Below, in pieces: positions 37,274 to 47,887 of a stretch of DNA of 64,000 bases. The notes under the pieces were generated by a model. It ran no database searches. It had not been told where the DNA came from and worked only from the letters and a program-made list of their open reading frames with translations. The position numbers and the translations under genes are program-made. The DNA comes from Nocardia sp. NBC_00565 (GTDB lineage: Bacteria; Actinomycetota; Actinomycetes; Mycobacteriales; Mycobacteriaceae): assembly GCF_036345915.1 (NCBI RefSeq), contig NZ_CP107785.1, positions 5,394,001-5,458,000 on the forward strand, written 5' to 3'. Within the stretch, counting starts at the first letter, position 1. Each line of letters begins with the position of its first letter.

Positions 37274-39279
37274 TGGTGCACCTCCCGGGCATCGGAGTCG
37301 AGAACGAACGTGTGCTGCCCGGCTTGCAGCTGTACCTGCTGGGTGTGCACGGCGCCGTGGTTGTCACGCCACGCGATCTGTACCGCGAGCGGGATCGTGG
37401 GATCGATATCGCCGAGCCCGATATGGATGTCGGTGGACCGCTTTCCCGCGTGCCCGCTGCCGCCGTCGACCTGCGCGATATGCGGTTTGCCGTCCGGCGT
37501 CGGCACCGTGACTTCAGCGCCGAGCGCAGGGGAACCGAGTACCGGCCGGCCCGCCACCGTGGTGTCGCCGGGACCCGCGGTGGTCGGCGCAGTGAACAGC
37601 CGCAGGCCGAGATACTGCCCGCGATGCGGTGCGTCGTTGCGGTAGTAGACCGGCGCTTCCCACTGCCGGGCCACCGCGAAGCTCAGCGCGCCGGTACCGG
37701 TCGGGTCGCCGACCGCGATGCCACGGGTGGGTGTCGGCGCGAAGATGTCGAGGGCCGGGGAGATATTGGTGAACTTGCCGCTGTCGTCCTGGGCCAGGAA
37801 ACCGATGCGGTTGTTACCCGCCAGGTCGGATTCCTCGGTGAACTTCGGCCAGGCCCACGGGTATTTGGTGAAGTCGTCGTTCATCGTGGCCAATTCCTGC
37901 ACCTGCGGCCAGCGGGTGTTCTTGCCCTTGAACATGCCGTTGGTCTGCACGATCTGCGGCCGGCCGCTGTTGTCGAAGTCGGCGATCTTCGTATCCCAGC
38001 CCCAGCCGTCCCAGGCGACGCCCTGCGCCACCGCCCGGTTCTTGAAGGGTGCGACACCCGAATTGAGCTCGTCCGCCGCTTGTTTCGGATCGGCGGCGGT
38101 GTTGTAGAACGCGAGGTTGGATTCGAGGATGCCCCAGCGCTGCGCGATATTGCTGACAAAGAGGTCGGGCATGCCGTCGCCGTCGAGGTCGCCGAAATCG
38201 GCGCCCATACCCTTGAACGAATCATGGCCGAGCACAGACGATTTCGGATCGGTCGGGCCGCGTTCGCCTTCGGCGAGGTCGAACTTGATATGCCCCGCTG
38301 TCGACTTGTTGACGAACAGGCGGTCCTTGCCCATATCGTTGGCGACGTACAACTCGGGCAGCTGATCGCCGGTGAGGTCCTGGGTGGCCGTCGCCAGCGT
38401 CCAGCCGTTGTATTTCCCTTCCGGGAGCGCGTCGACGACCTCGCGGTACACGGCATTCGGTTCGGCGCCGCCCGAGCTCTGCTGGAAGGTGAGCAGACGA
38501 CTGGTTCCGGCATTGGTCGCGGTGGAGAACGATTCGTTCAGCGTCAGGCTGTGCGCACCGTCGGGACCGATGAAATCGCTGTCGGGGAAGTAGTTTCCGA
38601 GGTAGACATCCGGGTTGCCGTCACCGTCGAAATCGGCGACGGAGGCGGCCAGGGTGAACCACCGCGCGCCCTGGTAGCTGCCGTCCTTGGTCGCCGGCGG
38701 TTCGACCATTTCGACCGGCTTGAACGCCTTGTTGTCCAGATGTCTGGCGCCGGCGCGGGGCAGGAACAGCACCGGGGTGCGGCCGCCGTAGTAGACCATC
38801 AGGCCGATGCGCCCGGAATGGTCGAAATCACCGGGGACGCAGCCGGTCGGCGCCATCCGGTCGTCGGTCGGCAGGGGTGCCGGGTCGAGGACGAACGGCG
38901 CGTAGCGGCTGGTGTCGCTGTCCGGGGTCGGGGTCACGATCACCGTATCGGATCGGGAATCGACCAGGCACAGATCATCGGCGCGGCCGTTGCCGTCGAT
39001 GTCGTTGATGGCCGTCGCGGCGTTGACCGAGGACAGCCAGGCGACGATGTGCTCGTATCGCGGCTCGATATGGCGAATCTTGTGCTCCGGCAATCCGGGT
39101 GGCAGTGCGATCGGCATCTCGGTGAAATGGAACCGACTCGCCAGCGAGCTGTTGGCGTCGGTCTCCACGGGAGCGATCATGGCCGAATGCGCCGGGACGA
39201 ACAGGACCGCCATGAGGGTTAGTGATGCCAAGGGCACCAACGCTTTTCGCAACAGCGAAGAACTGACCGGCAACTTCAC
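37270..39279 (-). CDS. UNBV-like secreted FG-GAP/ASPIC-repeat protein
   Basis: The GTG at 39279 overlaps the stop of the synthase gene as GTGA; the protein has 669 residues. A signal-type hydrophobic segment (LLRKALVPLASLTLMAVLFVPA) is followed by integrin-like FG-GAP/VCBS repeats with calcium-binding loops such as DFDGDGNPDVYLGN and DLDGDGMPDLFVSN, and a C-terminal ASPIC/UnbV domain (GAEVTVPTPDGK...GLGD...VQIAWRDNHG). This is the architecture of the enediyne-cassette protein UNBV. It is probably exported and folded as a beta-propeller outside the membrane. Its enzymatic role is unknown. Confidence 0.86.
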   Translation of the reverse strand: MKLPVSSSLLRKALVPLASLTLMAVLFVPAHSAMIAPVETDANSSLASRFHFTEMPIALPPGLPEHKIRHIEPRYEHIVAWLSSVNAATAINDIDGNGRADDLCLVDSRSDTVIVTPTPDSDTSRYAPFVLDPAPLPTDDRMAPTGCVPGDFDHSGRIGLMVYYGGRTPVLFLPRAGARHLDNKAFKPVEMVEPPATKDGSYQGARWFTLAASVADFDGDGNPDVYLGNYFPDSDFIGPDGAHSLTLNESFSTATNAGTSRLLTFQQSSGGAEPNAVYREVVDALPEGKYNGWTLATATQDLTGDQLPELYVANDMGKDRLFVNKSTAGHIKFDLAEGERGPTDPKSSVLGHDSFKGMGADFGDLDGDGMPDLFVSNIAQRWGILESNLAFYNTAADPKQAADELNSGVAPFKNRAVAQGVAWDGWGWDTKIADFDNSGRPQIVQTNGMFKGKNTRWPQVQELATMNDDFTKYPWAWPKFTEESDLAGNNRIGFLAQDDSGKFTNISPALDIFAPTPTRGIAVGDPTGTGALSFAVARQWEAPVYYRNDAPHRGQYLGLRLFTAPTTAGPGDTTVAGRPVLGSPALGAEVTVPTPDGKPHIAQVDGGSGHAGKRSTDIHIGLGDIDPTIPLAVQIAWRDNHGAVHTQQVQLQAGQHTFVLDSDAREVHQ

Positions 39280-40670
39280 GAGTGATGACCTTCTTCCGTG
39301 GTGAGACCGTCGAACACCTGACGCAGGGTGTCCAACGCATGATCGAGCTGTGCTTCGGTATGACGGCAATTGATGAAGAAGCGCAGTCGCGCCTGGTCTG
39401 CGGGAACCACGGGATGGCCGATGGCATTGGCCATGACATTGCGCTGCAACAGTTCCATCGATGCCCGCACGGCGGGTTCGTTCGCGCCGGTGATGATCGG
39501 GGTGATCGGTGTGCCCTGTCCGTTCCCGGTGTCGAAACCGAGTTCGCCCGCCCGCCGATAGAAGTACTGCGCGTTGTGCCGCAGTGCCGCAACACGTTCC
39601 GGTTCGTCGTGCAGAACGGCCAGCCCCTCGAGCGCGGCCGCGGCCGCCGACGGCGCTGGTGATGCGGTGTACATGCTCAGGCCCGACGCCGAGTACTTGA
39701 ACCCTTCGACGAGCTCCCGGTTGGCCGCCAGGTAGCCACCGACGCTGCCGAGCGCCTTGGACAGCGTGCCCATCCACACATCGACCGCATCGCCCGGCAG
39801 ATCGAACAGCTCACGCACGCCGAGCCCGCGTTCGCCGAGCACACCGAACGAGTGCGCTTCGTCGATCATGATCGAACAGTTGTATTTCCTTGCCACCTCG
39901 ATGATTTCGGGCAGCCGGACCACATCGCCGTCCATGCTGTACACGCCTTCGATCAGCACGAGGGCCCGGTCGAAGCTGCGCCGCGACATCGACAACATCG
40001 CTTCCAGCGACTCGGGATCGTTGTGCCGGAAGGTGACTCGCTTGCAGCCCGCCCATTCGGTGCCGGAGACGATGCTGTTGTGGATCAGCGAATCGCAGAT
40101 CGCGATATCGCGCTTGCCGAGCAAGAAGGCGACCGCCGCCGCGTTGGTGAGGAAGCCGCTGGCCGTCACGATGGCGGCCTCGGTGTCATAGATCCGGGCG
40201 ATCTCCCTTTCCAGCTCGCCGTAGAGCGGCAGTTCCCCGGCGACCATGCGGACCGCGGCCGCCGAGGTCCCGTAGCGGCCGATCGCGGCGATCGCGGCGG
40301 CATGCACACGCGGTTCGGCGGCGAGGTCGAGGTAGCCGAAACTGCTGAAGTTCAACATATCTCGGTCCGAGAACCGGGTCACCGGTCCACTGATGCCCTC
40401 GTGCGGCAGGTAGTACGGGTTGAGCACACCGGCCTCGCGGGTCCAGGTGTCGAAGGCGGCGAACTTCTCGTTGGCGTCGAGCACACCGGGGTGGTCCCGG
40501 AAGGTCGTCTGCAGCGTCGGACTGTCGGTGCCCCGCCCGTTCGACGCACCGCGGTCGGGTGTGGTCGGCGCGGTCGCGGTGCCGGTGGCCGCACTCGCAC
40601 CGTTGCCTTGACCGTGCTTGGCCATCAGGGCGCGGGCCAGTGCACGGGGATCGATGCTCTCAGTGGTCAT
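39276..40670 (-). CDS. Alpha-oxoamine synthase (serine palmitoyltransferase-like)
   Basis: The 464-residue PLP enzyme belongs to the AONS/SPT/KBL/ALAS family, which condenses an amino acid with an acyl thioester and releases CO2. The PLP lysine is in WMGTLSKALGSVGGY; the Asp/His pair is in MIDEAHSFGVLGERG; the histidine over the ring is in DSLIHNSIVSG. The first 60 residues are a low-complexity tail. It lies 11 bp after the PKS gene, so its acyl donor is probably the PKS-bound chain rather than a free CoA ester. With the KDSR-like SDR downstream it would make a sphingoid-type amino alcohol. The amino acid used is not shown. Confidence 0.9.
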   Translation of the reverse strand: MTTESIDPRALARALMAKHGQGNGASAATGTATAPTTPDRGASNGRGTDSPTLQTTFRDHPGVLDANEKFAAFDTWTREAGVLNPYYLPHEGISGPVTRFSDRDMLNFSSFGYLDLAAEPRVHAAAIAAIGRYGTSAAAVRMVAGELPLYGELEREIARIYDTEAAIVTASGFLTNAAAVAFLLGKRDIAICDSLIHNSIVSGTEWAGCKRVTFRHNDPESLEAMLSMSRRSFDRALVLIEGVYSMDGDVVRLPEIIEVARKYNCSIMIDEAHSFGVLGERGLGVRELFDLPGDAVDVWMGTLSKALGSVGGYLAANRELVEGFKYSASGLSMYTASPAPSAAAAALEGLAVLHDEPERVAALRHNAQYFYRRAGELGFDTGNGQGTPITPIITGANEPAVRASMELLQRNVMANAIGHPVVPADQARLRFFINCRHTEAQLDHALDTLRQVFDGLTTEEGHHS

Positions 40671-40680
40671 CCAAGATTCC

Positions 40681-43600
40681 TCACACTGCTGTCTGTTCGG
40701 TAGTTGCTTCTTCGTACGCGATCTGGGCGGCGATTTTGGCGCCGAGGCCGGCCAGCGAGAGTCCGGCCCCGATCGAGAGGACCGACATCTTGACGCCGAG
40801 GCTTTTCACCACGCGCGCGCCGAATTCCATGGCCATCAGCGAATCCAGCCCCAACTCCATGGTCGGAGTCGCCAGATCCACGGTGTCCGGGTCGACCGCG
40901 AGCACGACCGCGAGCTGTTCGGCGAGCAGGCAGGCGACCACCTCGCCGCGGTATTCGGGATCCAGCGCCAGGATCTCGGCGCGCAAGGCGCTGGTACCCG
41001 ATCCCCCGCCGCCCGCGGCGGCCACCAACTCGACGAACCTCGGCGCCCGCGCCGAGGAGCGGTGCGCGAGCGCCCATTGCGCCCAGTCGATATCGAGCAA
41101 CGCGACCTGCGGCACGTCGATGCGCAGACATTCGCGTAGCAGCAGAGTCGCGAAATCCATATCCAGCGAGCCGTATCCGGTCATCTCGGCATACCGCGAC
41201 ACCGCGCGGGAGTCGGCCATGCCGCCGTCGCCGCGCATGAATCCCCAGTCCACCGACAGTCCCGGCCTGCCCTGCGCCCGGCGCGCCCAGGCGAGTGCGT
41301 CGAGCGCGGAATTGGCTGCCGCATAACCCAATTGGGGCGCGAGCCCGGCGATGCCGCTGGCGGAGGAGTACAGCACGAACATATCGAGCTCGACACCGGC
41401 GGCGGTGGTGGCCCGATCGAGGTTGATCGCGCCGATCACCTTCGGCTCGAAGATCTCGCGCAACGATTCGGCGGTGATCTCGGGTATCTCGGTGTTGTTC
41501 ACCACCCCGGCGGCGTGAATGACACCGCGCAGCGGCGCCGGTCCGGCCTGGATGCGCGCGATGAGGTCCGCGACCGCGTCCTGATCGGCCACATCGAGGC
41601 GTTCCTCGCGTACCTCGACGCCCTCGCCGGCGAACTGCGCCAGCTGTTGCCTGGCCGCATCACTGGCGGCGCCACTGCGCCCGACGAGCACCAGGTGCCG
41701 GACCCCGGCACGCACCAGCTGGCGCGCGGTGGCCAGGCCGAACGCGCCGAATCCGCCGGTCACCAGATAGCTTGCGTGCGGATCGAATTCGACTTCCCGC
41801 GGTATGTGGCGCACGGCAGGGTGCTTTTCACGCAGATCGAGCACCACCCGGCCGATCTGCGCGGACCGCGCGACCGTTTCGAATGCCTCGGTCAGCTTGT
41901 CCAGGGGGAATACCGTATTCGGCAGTGCCGAGTACTCACCGCGGAACATCGCGTCCACCACCCGGCGGGCGGCCCGGCGCACCTGCTCCGGACGCCGTGC
42001 CAGGATGCGGTCGATATCGACAGCGAAGAACGCGAGGTTCCGGTCGAAGGGCCGCAGATCGATGGTGCCCGAACCGTAGATTTCTGCCTTGCCGATGTCC
42101 ACGATTCGACCGAATTCGCCTGCGACACGGAAGTTCTGCTGCAGGATCTCCCCCGGCGCCGAACTGTAGACGACATCTACGCCCGCCCCGCCGGTCAGGC
42201 GCATCACCTCGTCGACGAAGCCGATCGAGCGCGAAGGCAGTACCTCGTGTGCGCCGAGCGCCCGCACCTGGGCGCGGCGTTCCTCGGTGCCCGCGGTGGC
42301 GATCACGCGCGCCCCCGCGCGCAGTGCGACCTGGACGGCGGCCATCCCCATACCGCCCGCCGCACCGTGGATCAGCACCGTTTCGCCCGGCTGGAGCCTG
42401 GCCAGCTCGACCAACCCGATTTCGGCGGTGAACAGCGGCATTACCGAGGTGCAGTGCAGCGGATCGAAGGTGCCGGGCGGGAAGATATCCATCGGGGTGG
42501 TCGCGCCGGTATCCGGCCGGAGCGTCACATACCGCCGCACGATTCCCGGCGCGACGACCGAAATCTCGTCGCCGGGTGCGATATCGGCGATGTTGCTGCC
42601 GACCCGGGCCACCACGCCGTAGCCGTCCATGCCGATCTCGGTGCCGTAGAACGTGCCGTCGAGCTCCTTTTCGGTGAGCACACCGAGAACCTTCAGGGTG
42701 TCCTTGTAGTTCAGGCCGACCGCCTGCATCCGGATCTCGACCTCATCGGGGCCGGGTGCGATCCGATCGGTGGTGCGCAGCGCGAGTTCCGGCAGCAGCC
42801 GGGAGCGTGGAATGTCGAGCCGGAACGACTGTTCGGCATCGGTCAGCGGTCGCGCGACATCCCAGCGAGCAAGATGGGCGGGGAGGGTATGCCGCCAGCG
42901 GATCGTCCAGCACGCGCCCGCCCGCAATGCCACTTCGTCGATGGTGGTGTCGGTGTAGACCTGTTCGAGGATGTCGGCCGCGGCGGTATCGGGCTCGGTA
43001 TCCACCAACCGCCACTGACCGGTGGGCAGTTCGTTGAGCAGTTCGCGGCGCGCGCCGGTCAGCACCGAATGCTCGAACCAGGCGAATCGGTCGATCGGCA
43101 GGCACAGCGCATGCTCGGTAACCACGACAGCGTGGATCACTAGCGGCGGATCGGTGGCCGCGGGCGCGTCGGGCGCCTCCCGCGCCACGGCCTCGTCGGA
43201 CAGCAGTCCCTTGATCGCCTGGGCGACCTGGGCCAGGCCGTACACATTTCGCACACCATCGTGCTCGGTACCGGCGACGACCACGATCCGCAGCCGCTCG
43301 ACCTCGGGCCGGTCGTGTGCGCCGCGGAGTAGTTCGAGCAGTTGCGCACTGTCGAGCGCCGAGGCGTGCTCGCCCACCGTCACCAATTCGGCGTGGATGC
43401 GGGCGTTGGTGATCTCCTTGGCCCGCTGCGAGATCTCCGCACCGAGATTGATGACGAGCAGGAATTCCTCGACGCCGGGCAGGTCGGGCGGTGCCGATTC
43501 GCCGTTGGCCACGATCTCCCACACCGGTTCGTAGAACAGCCCGTCGAGCTGGTCGGATAGGGCAGGCCGTGGCGTGAGCGCGCGGAACCGCACGCCCGAC

Positions 43601-46600
43601 ATCGTCAGTGCGACAGCGCCGTTCGCCGCCGCGATCCGGATATCGGCGCGCAGCGGATCGTCCGGATCGCGGGTGACGACCACGACCGGGTCGGCCGGCA
43701 TCGGTCCGTTCCAGCGGATCCCGGCGATCGATGCAGGCACCACCACCTCGGCGTCTTGGCCGGAGTCCGGCTGTGTCGCAGCAGATCTCGCATAGAGAGC
43801 GGCGAAGCACTGCAGTGCCGAATCCACGACTGCCGGGTGCGCGAGATGCCGCCGGGTCAGCTGCTGCGATGAATCCAACTGCGCGACTACACTGTCCGAG
43901 CCGACCCGGACCTCGCGCAGCAATCGGAACTGGGGGCCGTAGTCGAGTCCATGCCCGGCCATACTGCGGTACAGCTCGTCAACCGCCACCTGGACCGAAT
44001 CCGCCTGCGGCGCAACGTCGACAGTGATGGCGTCGGTCTCCGCCTCGATGAGTCGTCCGTGCGCGTTGACGGTCCACGGCCCGCCGGTCGCGGGCCGGGA
44101 GCGGATGGTGAACCGGTGTGTGTTCTCCTCGACGCTGATCCGGACGACCGGGACGTCGTGCTCGTCGATGACGAGCGGGGCGACGAATTCGACCGATTCG
44201 AGCCCGAAGGTGTCCCGGCCCGTGCGCAGTGCGGCGGCACTGAGGGCGGCGTCGAGGTAGGCCGCCCCTGGCAGCACCACCGCACCGGCTACGACATGAT
44301 CGCGCAACCACGGCAGATTCGACACCGACAGTTGGACTTCCCATTCCGGGGATACCGACGCGGTGCGATCGCCCAGCATCGCGAATCCGCCGGGGGTGCC
44401 GATCCGATCCAGCTCGGTTTCGGGTTCCTGGGTCCAAGCGAACCGGCGCTGCCACGGATACCGGGGCAACTCGATGTGCTCGATACCCGGATCGATCGCA
44501 CGGGGCAGGCGGTCGCCGTCCAGTGCGCCGGCGCGATACAGCTCGCCGACCGCGGTCAGGATGTTCTCGCGATCGTCGCCACCACGCACCAGCGTGCTGA
44601 TCGCGGCACCGGAAATGCCCTGCTGCACCAGGATTTCCCGAATGCTGCCGCCCACGACGGGATGCGGGCCCAGTTCGAGGAAGACTCGGTGGCCGGCGTC
44701 GAGCAGAGCGCCGATCGAATCCGCGAACCGGACACGCTCCCGGACATTGCGGCACCAGTACTCCGCGCCCCAATCCTGTGGTGCGGCTTGAATGCCGGTC
44801 ACCGTCGAGTACGCGGGAACGGTGGCAGCACCCGGTGCGAGCGGCGCCAGTGCGGTACGGAGATCGTCGAGGACCGGGTCCATCAGATGACTGTGGTAAG
44901 GCACTTCGACCCGCAGCGCTCTGGCGAAAACGCCGTCGGCGGTGAGGCGCTCGGTGATCGCCGCGAGCACGGGCGCGTCGCCTGCCAGGGTCACCGCGGT
45001 GGGGCTGTTGACCGCGGCGATGCAGACGCCGTCGAGGTCGGCGATCAGTTCGCTCGCCTCGGCCTCGGCCAGACCCACCGCGAGCATGCCGCCGGTCCCG
45101 GCCGTGGTGGCCTGCAGGCGGGACCGATGGTAGCTGACCGACACCGCTTCCGACAGCGTCAACGATCCGGACACGTAGGCCGCGGTCACCTCACCGACAC
45201 TGTGCCCCACGACGACCGCGGGCCGGATGCCGAGGTCGGCGAATTCCGCGGTGAGCGCGGCTTGGAGCAGGAAATTCGCGGGTTGCGCGATTTCGGTACG
45301 GGAGATGCGGGAGTCCGACTCATCGCGGGCCATCTCGTCCAGGATCGACCAGCCCGCGAGTTTCGTGAATTCCCGATCGATTTCGCGTGCCAGCTCAGCC
45401 GCCGGGCCGTCCTCGGCCAGCAGGTCGCGGCCCATCGCCCACCACTGCGGCCCCATACCGCTGTAGACGAACACCGGATCGGTGTGCCCTTCCGCGATGG
45501 CACGGGCCGGGGCCGGGCCACCACCCGCCGCAAATTCCGCTAGCTGCGAACGTAATTCGGCAGGGTCGTGCGTGCGGAAGACGGTCCGCAATGGATGGTG
45601 CGCGCGCCGAACCCAGGCTGCGTCGATCAGCTTGTCGATCGGTTCGGTGTCGGTCGCCGCTATCAGCTGCGCGGCCATGGTGCGCAGCGCCTGATCGTTG
45701 CGCGCCGACAGCGGCAGCAGCGGTACGCGATTTGCCGCTGTGCTGGAACGGGTTTCGGACGGGGCGGGCGCCGGGCCGATGAGCACGTGCGCGTTGGTGC
45801 CGCCGTAGCCGAAGCTGTTGACCGCGACCACCGGCCGCACCAGCGGTTCGACCGCCATCGGCACGCGCAACCGCAGCTCGTCGAACGGGATCTCCGGATT
45901 CAGCCGGTCCAGCCAGGCCTGCGGTGCGATCGTCCGGTGGTGCACGGTCAGTGCGGCCTTGATGACGCCGGCCACGCCGGCCGCCGCCTCGGTGTGACCG
46001 ATGTTGTTCTTGACCGACCCGACCGGCAGTGGTTCGGTGCGGCCCTCGACCGCGCCGTATACCGTGCCGAGGGCCGTCATTTCGGCGGGATCGCCGACCG
46101 GTGTTCCGGTGCCGTGCGCCTCGACGTAGCCGATCTCCTGCGGTGCGATGCCCGACATGGTGTGTACGCGCCGGGCAAGTTCCTCCTGCGCAACGGGGTT
46201 GGGGACGGGCACGGCCAAGGTGCGGCCGTCCTGGTTCACGCCGCTGCCGCGGACCACGGCATAGATGCGGTCACCGTCGCGTACGGCGGCGTCGAGTGGC
46301 TTGAGTATCACCACGCCGGCGCCCTCGCCACGACCGTAGCCGTCGGCGGAGGCGTCGAACGACTTGCAGCGCCCGTCGACGGAGAGGAAGCGGCCCTTGC
46401 ACATGGAGATGAAGGTTTCCGGCTGGAGCATGGCATTGGCGCCGCCGACGATGGCGGAGCTGCATTCACCCAGCGCCAGGGATTGGACGGCCTGATGCAG
46501 TGCCACCAGCGAGGATGAGCAGGCGGTGTCGATGGTCATGGTCGGACCGTGCAGGTCGAGCAGGAACGCGATGCGCGCCGAGAGCAGCGTATGTGACGAG

Positions 46601-47037
46601 CTGGTCGGCGTATGACTGTTGATCGCGGACCGAATCACGTTGCGGCCCACCGCGTTATCGTTCATGAAGCCGCCGACGAAGACGCCGATGTCGCGGCCCG
46701 CGATCCGCCCGGCCATCCCGCTGTCGTCGAGCGCCTCCCACGCGACCTCCAGCAGCAGTCGTTGCTGCGGGTCCATGATCGACGCCTCCCGCTGGGAGAT
46801 GCCGAAGAAGTCGGCGTCGAACTCCCACAGCGACTGGGTCAGAAACCCGCCGCGGCGGGTGTACATCCGACCGGGCGCATCCGGATCCGGATCGTAGAAC
46901 TTCTCCAGGCTCCAGCGATCCGACGGCACTTCCACGATGCCGTCGCCCTTGTGGACCAGGAAATCCCAAAAGGTACCGGGGCCATCGATTCCACCCGGAA
47001 ATCGGCACCCGATACCGACGATTGCCGCATCGGCCAT
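40681..47037 (-). CDS. Iterative fully reducing type I polyketide synthase
   Basis: The 2118-residue protein has one module in the order [47 protein letters not shown] (residues about 1-420). [14 protein letters not shown] with YHSH in the specificity loop (about 520-840). [17 protein letters not shown] near 935. [17 protein letters not shown] near 1575. [17 protein letters not shown] near 1790. [14 protein letters not shown] near the end. There is no thioesterase, so release must be by the downstream oxoamine synthase or another protein. Length and domain order resemble mycocerosic-acid-type synthases, not enediyne PKSs (KS-AT-ACP-KR-DH). AGAGGACC precedes the ATG. Confidence 0.95.
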   Translation of the reverse strand: MADAAIVGIGCRFPGGIDGPGTFWDFLVHKGDGIVEVPSDRWSLEKFYDPDPDAPGRMYTRRGGFLTQSLWEFDADFFGISQREASIMDPQQRLLLEVAWEALDDSGMAGRIAGRDIGVFVGGFMNDNAVGRNVIRSAINSHTPTSSSHTLLSARIAFLLDLHGPTMTIDTACSSSLVALHQAVQSLALGECSSAIVGGANAMLQPETFISMCKGRFLSVDGRCKSFDASADGYGRGEGAGVVILKPLDAAVRDGDRIYAVVRGSGVNQDGRTLAVPVPNPVAQEELARRVHTMSGIAPQEIGYVEAHGTGTPVGDPAEMTALGTVYGAVEGRTEPLPVGSVKNNIGHTEAAAGVAGVIKAALTVHHRTIAPQAWLDRLNPEIPFDELRLRVPMAVEPLVRPVVAVNSFGYGGTNAHVLIGPAPAPSETRSSTAANRVPLLPLSARNDQALRTMAAQLIAATDTEPIDKLIDAAWVRRAHHPLRTVFRTHDPAELRSQLAEFAAGGGPAPARAIAEGHTDPVFVYSGMGPQWWAMGRDLLAEDGPAAELAREIDREFTKLAGWSILDEMARDESDSRISRTEIAQPANFLLQAALTAEFADLGIRPAVVVGHSVGEVTAAYVSGSLTLSEAVSVSYHRSRLQATTAGTGGMLAVGLAEAEASELIADLDGVCIAAVNSPTAVTLAGDAPVLAAITERLTADGVFARALRVEVPYHSHLMDPVLDDLRTALAPLAPGAATVPAYSTVTGIQAAPQDWGAEYWCRNVRERVRFADSIGALLDAGHRVFLELGPHPVVGGSIREILVQQGISGAAISTLVRGGDDRENILTAVGELYRAGALDGDRLPRAIDPGIEHIELPRYPWQRRFAWTQEPETELDRIGTPGGFAMLGDRTASVSPEWEVQLSVSNLPWLRDHVVAGAVVLPGAAYLDAALSAAALRTGRDTFGLESVEFVAPLVIDEHDVPVVRISVEENTHRFTIRSRPATGGPWTVNAHGRLIEAETDAITVDVAPQADSVQVAVDELYRSMAGHGLDYGPQFRLLREVRVGSDSVVAQLDSSQQLTRRHLAHPAVVDSALQCFAALYARSAATQPDSGQDAEVVVPASIAGIRWNGPMPADPVVVVTRDPDDPLRADIRIAAANGAVALTMSGVRFRALTPRPALSDQLDGLFYEPVWEIVANGESAPPDLPGVEEFLLVINLGAEISQRAKEITNARIHAELVTVGEHASALDSAQLLELLRGAHDRPEVERLRIVVVAGTEHDGVRNVYGLAQVAQAIKGLLSDEAVAREAPDAPAATDPPLVIHAVVVTEHALCLPIDRFAWFEHSVLTGARRELLNELPTGQWRLVDTEPDTAAADILEQVYTDTTIDEVALRAGACWTIRWRHTLPAHLARWDVARPLTDAEQSFRLDIPRSRLLPELALRTTDRIAPGPDEVEIRMQAVGLNYKDTLKVLGVLTEKELDGTFYGTEIGMDGYGVVARVGSNIADIAPGDEISVVAPGIVRRYVTLRPDTGATTPMDIFPPGTFDPLHCTSVMPLFTAEIGLVELARLQPGETVLIHGAAGGMGMAAVQVALRAGARVIATAGTEERRAQVRALGAHEVLPSRSIGFVDEVMRLTGGAGVDVVYSSAPGEILQQNFRVAGEFGRIVDIGKAEIYGSGTIDLRPFDRNLAFFAVDIDRILARRPEQVRRAARRVVDAMFRGEYSALPNTVFPLDKLTEAFETVARSAQIGRVVLDLREKHPAVRHIPREVEFDPHASYLVTGGFGAFGLATARQLVRAGVRHLVLVGRSGAASDAARQQLAQFAGEGVEVREERLDVADQDAVADLIARIQAGPAPLRGVIHAAGVVNNTEIPEITAESLREIFEPKVIGAINLDRATTAAGVELDMFVLYSSASGIAGLAPQLGYAAANSALDALAWARRAQGRPGLSVDWGFMRGDGGMADSRAVSRYAEMTGYGSLDMDFATLLLRECLRIDVPQVALLDIDWAQWALAHRSSARAPRFVELVAAAGGGGSGTSALRAEILALDPEYRGEVVACLLAEQLAVVLAVDPDTVDLATPTMELGLDSLMAMEFGARVVKSLGVKMSVLSIGAGLSLAGLGAKIAAQIAYEEATTEQTAV

Positions 47038-47054
47038 TGCTCGGTCCTCTGATT

Positions 47055-47115
47055 TCTACACTGAACGATGTAGATGTCTGCGCTGAACGATAGGCAGCAT
47101 ACTTTTAATACTCAA
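47055..47115 (-). promoter_or_regulatory. Promoter of the PKS operon with paired direct repeats
   Basis: On the leftward strand a -35-like TTGAGT (47110-47115) and -10-like TATCGT (47087-47092) are 17 bp apart. Two 15-bp direct repeats (47055-47069 and 47077-47091, 13 of 15 identical, core CTGAACGAT on the + strand) start 22 bp apart, the outer one overlapping the -10. This is the expected layout for a repressor that binds two adjacent turns of DNA. Confidence 0.55.
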
Positions 47116-47178
47116 CCCGACAGTTCGGATAAACGAAAGTTGTTGCGGTGCACCATGATCGAGCTGTGCACAGCGCAA

Positions 47179-47214
47179 TTACAGTGTTATAGAACCGGCT
47201 CTGACAGTGTTATT
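47179..47214. repeat. Operator-like direct repeats, distal pair
   Basis: TTACAGTGTTATA (47179-47191) and TGACAGTGTTATT (47202-47214) start 23 bp apart. The second differs by one base from the repeated motif nearer the SnoaL-like gene, so both belong to one operator family serving this divergent promoter region. Confidence 0.55.
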
Positions 47215-47274
47215 TCGGCGGTAACACCGTTATACGTCCAATGCCCGGATCGCCTCGTCCGCAGTCAGCTCGTC

Positions 47275-47330
47275 AATAACAATGTCATCGGTTCTCATGA
47301 CATTGTTATTCGAACAGGTGACATTGTTAT
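47275..47330. repeat. Operator-like repeats before the SnoaL-like gene
   Basis: AATAACAATGTCA (47275-47287) and its exact complement at 47298-47310 form a 13-bp inverted repeat with a 10-bp spacer, and a third copy, TGACATTGTTAT, lies at 47319-47330, exactly 21 bp after the second. The array ends 17 bp before the SnoaL ATG. The adjacent TetR protein is the most likely binder. Confidence 0.65.
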
Positions 47331-47347
47331 CCGGGTACGGTGACGCC

Positions 47348-47887
47348 ATGAACTCTGGTGAATTCGCCCTCGATCCGGCCGCGGAGCCGATCGCGGACGG
47401 CGACTGGCTGCGCGACTTCGTGGACCGCTACATCGCCGGCTGGAACACCGCGGACGCCGCCGCGGTGGCGGCGTGCGTCACTGAGGACACCCGCTGGCTC
47501 GACCCGTCCGAGGCCGAGCTGATCACCGGCCGTGCCGGAGTGGCGAAGTTCGTCGAGGACACCACGCGAGCATTCCCAGATGTCCACTACACCACTGTCT
47601 TCGAGCCCGTGATCACGCCCGACGCGCTGGCCGCGATCGTGCCGTGGCGGATGACCGGCACGCATCTCGGCTTGATCGACCCGCCCGGATTCGCGGGCAC
47701 CAACAAGAAGTTCGACCTGTTCGTGGTCGACATCTGGCAGTTCCGCTCCGGCCTGATCTGGCGCAGCAAGGCCACCTGGGATCTCAACGAGCTGCTGCTG
47801 CAACTCGAATTGCTGCCCAAGCGCAACGGTTTCGCCGAACGCGCGATGGCCCGCGCGCAGCGCCTCGCGGTCAAGCTTCGCCGGTGA
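47348..47887 (+). CDS. SnoaL/NTF2-like protein
   Basis: The 179-residue protein has the cone-shaped SnoaL/NTF2 fold signature: YIAGWNTADAAAVAACVTEDTRWLDPSEAE, then RAGVAKFVEDTTRAFPDVHY, and a C-terminal WRSKATWDLNELLLQL. Members include polyketide cyclases, isomerases and hydrolases with a buried pocket; no catalytic assignment is possible here. It is divergent from the PKS operon across a shared regulatory region and converges with a TetR gene with no gap between stops. Confidence 0.82.
   Translation: MNSGEFALDPAAEPIADGDWLRDFVDRYIAGWNTADAAAVAACVTEDTRWLDPSEAELITGRAGVAKFVEDTTRAFPDVHYTTVFEPVITPDALAAIVPWRMTGTHLGLIDPPGFAGTNKKFDLFVVDIWQFRSGLIWRSKATWDLNELLLQLELLPKRNGFAERAMARAQRLAVKLRR

Noticed and set aside
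30845..47037. Reading the region as an enediyne gene cluster
   Set aside because: The PKS has KS-AT-DH-ER-KR-ACP order with an ER domain and no PPTase-type end, and no TEBC thioesterase gene is present. Only the three accessory proteins are shared.
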